Shown here: one piece after another, positions 54,369 through 64,000 of the stretch | Numbering within the stretch: position 1 is the first letter of the stretch | How the letters are laid out: each line of letters opens with the position of its first letter | Source: Bolinopsis microptera | Taxonomy: Eukaryota > Ctenophora > Tentaculata > Lobata > Bolinopsidae | Direction of reading: 5' to 3' | Assembly (NCBI RefSeq): GCF_026151205.1 | Contig: NC_087074.1 | Span: 3,100,001-3,164,000, forward strand | Length of the DNA stretch: 64,000 nt | Program-made: the position numbers and the translations under genes | Notes under the pieces: generated by a model | Told to the model about the DNA's origin: nothing | Databases searched by the model: none | The model's input: the letters and a program-made list of their open reading frames with translations, nothing else

Positions 54369-57086
54369 TTATACACCTTCAGATGTGCTGTGGATCTGAG
54401 AGGCACCTCTTCCTGTTCTTTGTGTTTTATTTCCTGATCTCACAGTGTTTTCAACATTACTGTATGAAGTGCTCCTTTGTGATTTGCTGTCATGGTGTTT
54501 CCTGCATACCAATTCCCGTACTTTGTTCCTCAGTGGTGTATTCATCAAAGGGAGCAGGAAGGGTGTAAGCACACAGAAAAAGAATCTGCAGACATTTCCA
54601 ACAAACTCGCAGTTTCGGACACTAAACGGGAGTTTCTGAAAAGTACGAAGTCGGATTATTGTATAGGTATATAAATTAGGGTATTGCACACAATTTAATC
54701 AATTTTCAATTAATTGGTTTAAAACTTTAATTTTTAATTTTACATATGAACACAATTTTTAAATTTAAAAATATCACTTGCCATGTGAAAGTAGTGCGCG
54801 TAAGACAGAATAGCTATGGGCAGTTTGGTGCCAACAAAAACACACAGCAGCATTATAGTTATTCTTGCATTATAGAGGGACTGCTTTATTTTGTCCATAC
54901 TGATTCCTGTTTCAGCTTCCAGCTCTGAAAAAAGTCATTTTTAGTTTGATTGGAAAGATTTTCATTTCTTTCTCAAGATCCAATTTTAGTCAAATTGTCA
55001 TGTACCTTCAAGTGTTGACCGTACACTTCGTGATTGTCATTGACTATGTGATGACAACAGCACTTAGAGGCAAAGATCTGGGCTTCACTGTCAACCCCAG
55101 AAGAAGCAGGAGATACCCAGCAGTTAAGGTGACAGATGTCGACTTTGCTGACGATCTTGCACTGACAACAGACACCGCAGAGCAAGCGCAAGATCTTCTC
55201 CTCAGTGTGGAGCTGGCTGCTAACTCCGTTGGACTTCACCTCAACGAGAGTAAGACGAAGTACATCAGAGTCAATCTCTCTGAGTCTGACTTAAAGATCC
55301 GTGTCTTTCGAGCAACGGTTGAGTCCGTACTCCTGTACGGCTCTGAAGCTTGGACGATAAGCCAATCCATGACTAAGCGGATCAATGGATGCTACACTAG
55401 AATGCTCCGGATGGCCTTGAACATACGTTGGCCTCAAATCATCAACAACAGTGATTTATACGGCAACATCCCCAAGCCATCAGCGATGATAGCCTCCAGA
55501 AGAATGAGACTGGCTGGACATGTAGCCAGGCATGACGACCTTCTGGCAAACCAACTTCTGTTCTGGGACCCTCAGCATGGATACAGGAGACCGGGGAGGC
55601 CCCACCTTACGTTTCTGGACATGCTAAAGAAGGACACCAGCCTTTCCTGTGTTGAAGAGATAAGATCTGTTATGCTTGACCGCGACGTGTGGCGAGGAAT
55701 TGTAGCTGCTCGGACCAAGAAGCCGACTTAAGTCAGTAAGTCAGTCTTCAAGTGTTAACTTTTCACAATGAAGAAATTGGCACTGATTTGAAACTTACTT
55801 TTATTGGTTCCAATCTTGCATTCTTCTCTAAATTGTCTTGTCATCCTACGAGCTTGTGTAGCCTTTACCTGTACAAAATATTGGGGTAGTATTTTATTTA
55901 TTAGCATAGGCCAGGATTCAATTGACTTGTAAGGAATCTGGTGTATGGATCAATTTGAATAAATCAATGTAAATTGTCGACATAAAAGATTACTTGCAGA
56001 CCTGAACTGCAATGTACACAGCAACCACACCCAAGATAGATGGTATGTAGATAGTACAGTTGTTCAGCCATATGTAAGTCATCAAATGAGATTTACTTCC
56101 AGCCATCCGACAGTACATCCAACCTCCTGTTTTGATATTTTAGTCTCAGTCATCACGTTAAAGTTGAAGTATGTTTTATACCAAATAGCTGATCAATGCA
56201 ATATTGACATTCAATGATTGGTATTGTATCTTTTGCATTATTTTTCAGTCATTATATGTTTGCAGAGTTCAAAACAGATAAAGATCCTTACTGCTATGAT
56301 GATATTCCACAAATTGTGTCACTAGAGGAGTAACTGTTGGCACTGTGCCAAGTGCTACCATAGCCACATTAATCCATAGCGAATATTTGTTTTCCGTCCA
56401 AACTGTGCTGAAATTAATAGAAAAAATGAATTATTTGGTTTTACTGTCTTGGATTGTTTAGATGGTTAGGACTTAAAATATCATGTAATCTTCAAAGCAT
56501 TATAAGGATTATAATTATATACATACCTAAACCACAAAGGTTCCATAACTGAGATCAGTCTCTCCACACACATTCCAAGCATTGTTGTTAGTGATACGTT
56601 GTATAGCACCTAAATAGTAAACAGTGTTAATTTCAGGTCCTTAGTACTATTCTGGATAAAGCAAATAAGATAATTCATTATTATTTTCCTTTTTTGTTGT
56701 ATCTGGCCGCTATTTGTACACTTAATTTCCAGTTTTATAGGATTTTCGCAAACATCCCATAAGTCAAATATCTTGGAAAGTCAAGGTTCGGGAATTTTAA
56801 ATACTGTTGGGGTGAATAATTTCCTTGGTTAATAATCAGGGTTAATTTAATATTAGGCCATGGTAAATTTGGGATTGATTACATAGGTAATAGGTATGTA
56901 TAATATATGTTCTGGATTAGCTGTCTTACCTCGATAGAGCATCCATAAAAGTAATGGCAAACTTTGTCCATCAGTTCAAAGTCAGAATTGTAAGTTATCA
57001 GAATGTATGAATAATAGATGGCTGCGTTCAATATAGACACCGCTAACATGATAATAAATGGAAGGTTTTTCATCTTCCTCAAGTTC
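54369..57086 (-). CDS. Rhodopsin-type (class A) G protein-coupled receptor, TM2-TM7, 7 exons
   Basis: Minus-strand exons: 57086-56930 (NLRKMKNLPFIIML, TM2, then VCHYFYGC), 56609-56527 (MLGMCVERLISVMEPL, TM3 with an E-R version of DRY), 56407-56292 (TM4, INVAMVALGTVP), 56126-56002 (GWMYCR in loop 2, TM5), 55868-55799 (basic loop 3), 54924-54782 (TM6), 54635-54369 (TM7, FFFCVLTPFLLPLMNTPLRN, and cytoplasmic tail to stop). Phases agree at every junction. The sixth intron starts with GC (ATG|GCAAGT), since the nearby GT donor gives a stop. The TM3 and loop-2 cysteines are present. TM7 lacks NPxxY and TM6 lacks CWxP. The TM1 exon was not found upstream. The ligand is unknown. Confidence 0.82.
55020..55745 (+). 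mobile_element. RTE-type LINE fragment in GPCR intron
   Basis: 5'-truncated RT on the plus strand: VTDVDFADDLAL (catalytic FADD), LLYGSEAWTIS, RRMRLAGHVARHDD, YRRPGRPHLTF, with a stop at 55729-55731. Part of the RT C-terminal region is missing between SESDLKI and RVFRATVES, so it also has an internal deletion. The 3' tail is TAAGTCAGTAAGTCAGT, as in RTE elements. CTTCAAGTGTTGAC (55006-55019) and CTTCAAGTGTTAAC (55746-55759) form a 14 bp target duplication with one difference. Confidence 0.9.
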
Positions 57087-59168
57087 CTGAAATAAAACGA
57101 TTTCCTAATAATATCAATGCTTCAAAAAACACCTGCTTCAAATCGCATTTTTTCTCCATTTGAACAAAACCAAAAATATATATTGAGCAACCAAGCTGAC
57201 CAATAAAATTCCAATAGTTTCTATTTTGATATCTGTTTAAGGCCAGAGGGGGGGGGGGGGTAAAAGTCGATTTTCCTGTTTTCACATATTTGTTCAGAGC
57301 TGCTGGAGACGAACAAGAAGAAAAAAACCGGATCGAAATCTGACCTTGCGTTTTTAAGATATCGCGCGCCAAATATTGAGGTTTACATGTAATTACATGT
57401 AAAACGTTAACTTAAACTGTAAAAAGTTAAAAGTCCCTTAGTTGAGAATACTGGCCACACCCAGAAGCTGAAACTTGGCACAGTTGTTCCTTGGGCTGTC
57501 ACCCACAATTCTATTGCACAGAATTTTGATATTTGCCTCTGTTCTCGAGATATGAGGTTAACTTTACCCCAAATTCGACATTTTTCGAAAAATGGGGTAA
57601 AGTTAACCTCATATCTCGAGAACAGAGGCAAATATCAAAATTCTGTGCAATAGAATTGTGGGTGACAGCCCAAGGAACAACTGTGCCAAGTTTCAGCTTC
57701 TGGGTGTGGCCAGTATTCTCAACTAAGGGATGTTTAACTTTTTACAGTTTAAGTTAAAGTTTTACATGTAATTACATGTAAACCTCAATATTTTGGCGAC
57801 AGCCTGTGTTTCTTACAGGAGCAAAGATGATACTTAACAATAAAAATTCTGGAAGTGCTTGGGTATTTTTTCAATCGTCTACATGTTATATAGCCTGTAA
57901 GACGACAAATTAAATTGCACTCAACTATGTTACAACATCTTGACCTGCTTGTTAAAAGGGTTAATTTGACAGTGATAAATCCCATCTTCACTTTATTGAG
58001 GTTCAGTGCTGGCACGTATCAGTGATGTCGTCATCATAGTGCCAAAAATAATATAGTGCTTTTTTGACTGATACATTTAAAATCGGCATAAATCAATCCG
58101 TATTCCGTCACTCTATTCTCGCTTTTTTTTAATTGTACTCAATCTTGTTGTATTGGCTATCAATTTATCTAGATGAGTAGATGGTTTCAACCCAATGAGT
58201 CATAAAAATAGATTCTTATGACTCATCGGGATAAATTGGTAACATAGCTAGATAAATTGGTATCATAGTTGTCCATTATCTATAGAAAATCTCTGCTCGG
58301 TATCATCTAGATGAAGCCCCAGTTAATATAGATACTCTAAAAGATCAAAAACAATACACAAGCCTGCATGTTACAACTTACATAAAATTGGCATCGTTAA
58401 TAAGTTCATGATTTTATTGAAAGTAATTATAAAATATTATTCAAACACAAATCCAAATAGTAGAACAACGGGATTGTCAACAAAACAATATCTGAACCAC
58501 ACTAGAAAAATGTTGCGTGTTCTGCGAAAGTAAAAAAATGGTCCGCAAATTGATTGCATTACAGATCATCAGAAACTCATATCCTAGATAAATGTTCCAC
58601 TTCGTAGAGCTGAGAAATAGGTTACAACTACATTAAAACTAATTAAAACTGATACCACAATGGAAGTTACTGTGAAGCGAAAAAGTCGCTAAACGTTTTA
58701 TTAACTTATTAAAACTGTGGTTGCCAATTCGAGATTTAAATAAACGAGTTTATCATTTCCTTGTTGCACAGAATGTGGTACGTGGTGCCACCTAAAAGTC
58801 CAGTAAACAGGGTGGGTCGTAACATCTGGCCACTCTGTACAGTCTAATCCAGTAATCCCGGAGTTATGTGACAAGTTTTCTCCCTTAACTAACAAAAAAC
58901 AACAAAACGTGGTGCCATCTGCTAAACTCAGGAGTCAGGTCAATTGAAGTGCATGTTTAAATTGTTTTATTGTTATTTATTATTTAACCTCGAAATACCA
59001 TGCACTCCTTGATATATCCATTATTGACTTTCCCATTAAACACAGTAACACAGGTGCTATGATTTATTCCTAGCCAAGCTCTGAGAAATCTGAGTAATCT
59101 GAGTAATCTGAAAACTAACAGAATCCACACAGTAGTAGGTAACTAACAATAACCACACAGTAGTAGGT
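57087..59168. other. Intergenic region with poly-G and a foldback element
   Basis: Poly-G (13 G) at 57248-57260 and the long palindrome at 57366-57797. A TM1 exon for the GPCR and the promoters of both flanking genes are expected here, but none could be recognised. Confidence 0.45.
57366..57797. repeat. Near-perfect foldback palindrome, arms about 205 bp
   Basis: Starting CGCCAAATATTGAGG and ending CCTCAATATTTTGGCG, the two halves are inverse copies with few changes around a short centre near 57575-57592. Both strands give the same open frame (MPLFSRYEVNFTP...), a consequence of symmetry. It is likely a foldback/MITE-type element. Confidence 0.9.
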
Positions 59169-60899
59169 ATGCCGATAGCGCAGCGGACAGTAGAGCCCAC
59201 ACTGGTATGTCAGAGCAGAGGTATAACAACCAACATGCCTCCCTCCCTTCCCTCCACTTCTCTTATCGCGCTCACTTCTATCATCAGACAGGTTTGTTTT
59301 ACTACGTCAGGACATATATTGAGATGAGGATTCTGATAGGTAGGTGAGGCTTATTTTTTTACACGGATTCTGGAATTTGATTGTTCAATATAGTTGAAAC
59401 TGATTGGTTAATCTCTGAAACCTATTCACCAAAATCCACATCTATAGTGTGTTCATAAAGTAACGGATGAGCTGACAAAACACCAACACGAGCTAATAAA
59501 ACACAACTTCGGCACAAATATCAAATGTTATTAAACCATAACCAGGACATGCATATCTTCTATGAAACACAACGTAAGGCAATTAGTGACATATTCTAAC
59601 TAAACCACTCTCTAACTGATAAGTTTCACCGCACAGATAACAAATTTAAAGCTCTCTTTACTATATTATCGATATAAAGCAACTCTTGCAGCTGAGTACC
59701 CTGTCTAAATATGCAGACGAGATGTTTGGAGATGTGTTTAACGAGGCAAGCAAGTACGTGTACAGAAGTAATAAGTTAGAGGAAAGGGTGGCAGCACTGG
59801 CTCAGGCTCTTCAGGAGAGGAAAGAGGACGAGACTGGTGAGTTTAAAGAGTTCTGTGGTCGGTGCTTTCACTGATTATAATGGAGAACAATGTGTGTAAA
59901 ACTTCAAACGTGACATACAATCTTCACTATATATTAAGCGACACGATATATTATCCCGTAAAATTTGACTGACATCACGGCTTCTACTTTAACACGATTT
60001 TCCGCAAAAACCTAAAAGATGTAAAACGGAAACTTTTTTTGACTGGGTCAAATGTCATTAATGGCCTCAAATCAGCATGAAAAATAAAATATTGCCCGAA
60101 ATAACATTTTTAGTGCCCAAATATTGGGACCCCCAAGTGGTGTCTCAAAACCAGAATAAATAGGTATACATTTATTTAGTATGCTTAAATGTCGCGACAC
60201 CACTTAAGGGTTAGACGGGTTCCTGCTTGTACTTTTAATTCATTCATTGATTCAAATTTTATTAGTGATATATATCGAATCCTTCGTCATAAATTAACAT
60301 ATATGTTAATGTATGACGAAGGATTTGATATCTTTACCCGGACCACCAGCATTGATTGGCCCAAACCGACAAACAGTATGTCAACTCCATTATTGGGGTC
60401 AACACGCGTGAACACGAATCACGCAACAGGTGCACACTGCACGTGACTTCACTGCTCCAATCAGATACTCTAATATTGAGATAAGCCAATAAAAACACTG
60501 CCAAAACCATGATTACAGTTTATAAAGAGGGCTCCACTGGTTTCAGTACCGGACAATATTCAATTTGAAATTCGTATTTGGAAAACAAACTCGATTGTTC
60601 TTCGTAATAATATCGGTGTTAGAATTCAAACTTTCAGTGACCATATACAGTCTCGTGAACATTTTGAAATTACGATTAACCAAGAAATATCAGAAGGACC
60701 AGCTGCGCCTGTTTCTTCTGCGTTACTTCTGTAATCTGTGCCTTTTTTATTTTGTTAAGAAGTGAAACGACTAAAAATAGCAGCAAATCATGAAACCTAT
60801 CATCTATTTTGTGCCTTCAATGCTTTGTTTTCAGATCTAAGACCCACCGACCGCGACCTGCTGACCGATATATCTGTCAACTTCAACAATAGTCGGTGA
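59169..60899 (+). CDS. WAVE/SCAR (WASF family) 5' exons, partial
   Basis: WAVE proteins activate the Arp2/3 complex inside the WAVE regulatory complex. Exon 59169-59291 encodes MPIAQRTVEPTLVCQSRG through ALTSIIRQ, and exon 59692-59836 encodes LSTLSKYADEMFGDVFNEAS and a coiled-coil-like KLEERVAALAQALQ. Together they match the family N-terminus (MPLVxRxIxPxxLC...RG...[23 protein letters not shown]). Both junctions are phase-consistent. A third exon, 60835 onward (DLRPTDRDLLTDIS), either stops at TGA 60897-60899 or is spliced at the GTGAAG donor at 60896. The basic, proline-rich and VCA regions are not found in the window, so the gene probably continues beyond it or is broken by the transposon at 62.6 kb. 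Confidence 0.82.
60262..60335. repeat. Inverted repeat in WAVE intron
   Basis: GATATATATCGAATCCTTCG and its inverse CGAAGGATTTGATATC flank ATAAATTAACATATATGTTAAT, making a hairpin of about 70 bp. Confidence 0.75.
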
Positions 60900-61767
60900 A
60901 GTTGAGCCTTGTTTGAAAATTAATACAGTTTGCAATATATAACAGATAAAACAAAGAAAAATCACACGGCTCACATAGTCCGCACTACATTTTAAAATTA
61001 AAATAAAATGACGTAAATAAACTGACTGAAGGTAATTAACTAAATGTACGATAACATACGATTAGGTTGACTACAGAAGAGTTGGTAAATCTGTCAGTGC
61101 ACACTTAATAAGCCACACGTAAGGCACGGTTAAGTTAAGGCACGAAGAGTGAAGAGTTATACTTATACCAACTTCTAATTAGTTGGCCACCCCTGAATGA
61201 GTTGTAAACTACAGAACATAGATAATCAGAGATAGCTAGGAAATTAGGGCCGTTATTGATGATATTATATTACCACTAGTTTAACCCGTGCCTACGGCCG
61301 GGAGTTCACTATCGCAGTTGAAATGTAAAAGTTATAAACCGCCTATTACATTCTAAAAACATGCATTACATTTTCGTAGTTAAATCGGTGCGAAAGCAAG
61401 AAAGTCACTCAGTCCAACACAGACCCGCAATTTAATTCTGCGTGCCCCTCACTTATCTAATCGTAATACTTGCTAGGGAATCTGAGGTCTACTGCCCAAA
61501 TTACCTATATTCTGCAACTCTCGTGTTCTATGGGGAAGAGAATAGAGAGAGCGCGAGCGTGGAGAGAGTACATACACCGAACCAACACCCCACACCCACA
61601 CCTATAGTAATATCACATTTGGGTTTACAAAATAATCATTAAACCACTTACCACGGCCCAATTTAAAAACCTTTACATTTGGCTTGGTCCCAGAGTTTTT
61701 ACCGAAAACACCAGTCCCATAACTTAACGGTTTCTTGAGTTAAGCGCTCGGAAAGTACACGCGAACG

Positions 61768-61810
<43 letters not shown>

Positions 61811-62591
61811 CTTGAGATTATAAGATTGGCTACTACTGTTAGGAACCGAGGAGGGGAAAGATTTATAATGACTAATCACATTATTGGAAAAAGTACGCGC
61901 AATATCTGTCCGATAACCTCGATATACTATTAGTTATAGTATTCATTAAAATTGATTATAATAAAAACTCAAAGTTCAAGAGCAAGCGTTTCACGGCGGG
62001 TATAGGTTGTAAGAAGGAATTATGCTGATTCTATAAAATAAAGTAACTATCAGCTATCAGTATCGTATCAGATTCACGATGAAAAATGTGCTGTCGGAAT
62101 TCCATCGTTATTTGCACCCGCTATTCTTCTAAGGTGTTAATTGATAAATTAGAAAACAAATTTAAAGAAAGAAGTATGGTCATTAAATTTTGTATCCCCC
62201 TTTTATTATTAAGGCTGGGAAATCAAGGCCAATATAAATTAAAATTGTTGAACCGTGAAAAAATCAGGCCAGATGTAGCTACAGGGAACATCATCGCAAC
62301 TCCCAGTTATAATATCCACTTTTTACTCATTGAGCCATGTGGAAGTATGGAACGCTGAACGGAAACAGGGTTTACCTGTGCAGTGTACACCAACGAAACG
62401 GTATTCTGTTACGGATTTTAAAGAAGCATGGCTGGGGCCCGTGTTGAGTACCGAGTACTTATAGATAAAAGAGTTTCCGTGCTATCTTATCAGTATTCTA
62501 CATTCCTTCTGTACAAACATTGGCTGCGGAATAATAACCACTGCCAAATGCCAAATCTTAAACGAAAGTTCGCCGTGGATCGTGCATCACA
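60900..62591. other. Possible WAVE intron; no exon recognised
   Basis: AT-rich sequence with an (AC)n run at 61771-61808. I found no further WAVE-like exon. Confidence 0.4.
61771..61808. repeat. (AC)n microsatellite
   Basis: A perfect AC dinucleotide run of about 19 units. Confidence 0.95.
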
Positions 62592-63931
62592 GGGGGGGGG
62601 GGCCAATGGCATAAAATGGAGGAAAATGGAGACTTACTCATAGGTTTTTCCATTTTCTCCATAGAAATAGTCTCATTTTATGCACCATTTTATGCCATTT
62701 TAGGCCATGAAAAACCTTAAAAATTAGCATTTTCGAGAAAACATTATTTAAAAAATGATATTTTCGGCCAATAATGAAAGGTATCATGAAACATGGGAAC
62801 AGTGGTTTTCAGATAAAACTTTGAAAATGTTGACTTAGAGAATGTTCGTCCGAGTCATTTACGGATACGTACCTCTTCGTATCGAGTGCTCACGATCACG
62901 AGCTCGTGTTGCAAAGGGGAGGCCTGCTTCCGAGATCGCATTACCTCCGAGTCCAACATTGTGTCTGAGGGGAAGGTGTTGGACTTCGAAAAAAAATCAA
63001 AACAAAAAAACAAACCGAAAAAAAATTTTCGGGAAAATAATGATTTGAGTAGCATGAAACGTGGAGAAAAGCGGATTTCAGAAAAATTGAAAATTTTTAC
63101 CGAAAAATATTTTCGGCTTAAATGAACAAGGTAGCATGAAACGTGGAGAAAAGAGTTTTTTCAGAAAAAAAACTTTGAAAAATTTTGACTTAAGAATTAC
63201 CCCTCGGTACACAATTTTGGTCTCGCGGCTTCCCCTGGTAATGCGATCTCGGAAGGACAGGCTCCCTTTGCAACACGAGCTCCGGAATCGGGGAGCTCTC
63301 GACGAGACGGTACGTTTCGAGGAAGGACTGGCCGAAAATTTTCGAAGTCAAAATTTTTCAAAAAGTTTTTCTAAAAACCATTTTCTCCACGTTTCATGCT
63401 ACCTCTTCATATAAGCGCAAAATAGTTTTTTGGTTTTAGGTTTATCGAAGTCTGCACCTACCCCTCGATACTCAAATTTGGAACTCGAGGGGCTCCCCTG
63501 GTAATGCGATCTCGGATAGGCAGGCCTCCCCTTTGCAGGCGAGCGTTGTTTCGACTGTCGTGTATGTAGGGTATCACTTCTCAGTGCCTTTACTTCCCCT
63601 AGTACCACTCTCATGTGCTGTCGACATAACTTTACACTAGCTTGAGTAATTATGAGTTAGCTGAAGTGTGCCCTCTACTCACTAGTATAAGCAATCTAGT
63701 AGCTACTATGAGCTTTCTAAGCTTGTTACGCCCTAGTAAGCGTAAATACACCTTTTAGGATGTCCAAATTAGGTGTTAAATGGTGTAACGATGAAAATTT
63801 CGAAGACAAAATTCTTGGCTCAAATTGGAGAAATTGGAGAATTACTCATGGGTTTTACCATTTTCTCCATAGAAAAAGGTCTCTCATTTTATGCCATTTT
63901 TGCCATTTTATGGCATTGGCCCCCCCCCCCC
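62592..63931. mobile_element. Second poly-G-terminated TIR element, non-autonomous
   Basis: Left end: 11 G then CCAATGGCATAAAATGG. The right end is the inverted complement with one mismatch, ending in 12 C. GCATCACA stands directly outside both ends (62584-62591 and 63932-63939), an 8 bp target duplication. The 1340 bp interior has no transposase. It contains internal inverted copies of a block with GATCGCATTACC (near 62935, inverted near 63239 and 63497) and repeated AGCATGAAACGTGGAGAAAA (63051, 63134, inverted near 63385). The first 115 bp also fold back on themselves. Confidence 0.88.
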
Positions 63932-64000
63932 GCATCACAGCACACTCTTTTAAAACTTTTTGAGAATTTTGATCTTAAATAACTTAAAGATTATTCCCAG

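Noticed and set aside
57407-57757. Identical MPLFSRYEVNFTP proteins on both strands
   Set aside because: They follow from the palindrome. The same sequence is read from each arm, and no codon bias or homology supports a gene.

Overview
This is a 64 kb window of animal nuclear DNA. The genes have short exons with GT-AG introns, there are no bacterial operons, and about a third of the window or more is retrotransposon or DNA-transposon sequence. It is AT-rich with many simple repeats and long G/C homopolymers. The gene content (beta-adaptin, a selenocysteine-type glutathione peroxidase, a class-A GPCR, WAVE/SCAR) together with CR1-like and RTE LINEs and a NERD-helicase family suggests an early-branching metazoan, perhaps a cnidarian. 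That assignment is an inference from gene style only.

Layout. 0.1-5.3 kb (+): fourteen exons of an AP-1/AP-2 beta-adaptin, lacking only the 5' end. 6.0-12.1 kb (-): a GPx4-like glutathione peroxidase with an in-frame TGA at the catalytic position and at least three alternative first exons. Two of these begin with N-myristoylation motifs and one with a hydrophobic leader. 15.6-17.1 kb (-): short candidate first exons of unknown ownership. 19.1-25.3 kb (-): a near-complete LINE whose ORF1 fuses an AlkB-like dioxygenase to an SGNH hydrolase and whose ORF2 carries PHD, endonuclease and reverse transcriptase. 25.3-27.9 kb (-): an intact NERD nuclease-SF1 helicase ORF. 28.3-30.4 kb: LINE 3' fragments. 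31.1-35.2 kb (-): a second LINE with an SGNH ORF1. 35.2-38.7 kb: a mariner element that bounds LINE 2 and is itself broken by a LINE fragment.

39.8-47.3 kb (-): a second NERD-helicase copy, now a pseudogene, with a frameshift and a 4.3 kb transposon whose inverted termini begin with poly-G and whose insertion duplicated a short target. 49.5-50.9 kb (-): a gag-only LTR element. 51.4-54.0 kb (+): a LINE 3' part interrupted by a 948 bp hAT-like MITE with a perfect 8 bp target duplication. 54.4-57.1 kb (-): seven exons (TM2-TM7) of a rhodopsin-type GPCR with an RTE LINE in one intron. 57.4-57.8 kb: a long near-perfect foldback. 59.2-60.9 kb (+): the first exons of a WAVE/SCAR gene. 62.6-63.9 kb: a second poly-G-ended transposon.

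The cellular genes have unrelated housekeeping or signalling roles and no shared operon logic. The most unusual content is the AlkB-SGNH retrotransposon protein, the poly-G-terminated DNA transposons, the alternative acylated N-termini of the selenoprotein GPx, and the NERD-helicase family.
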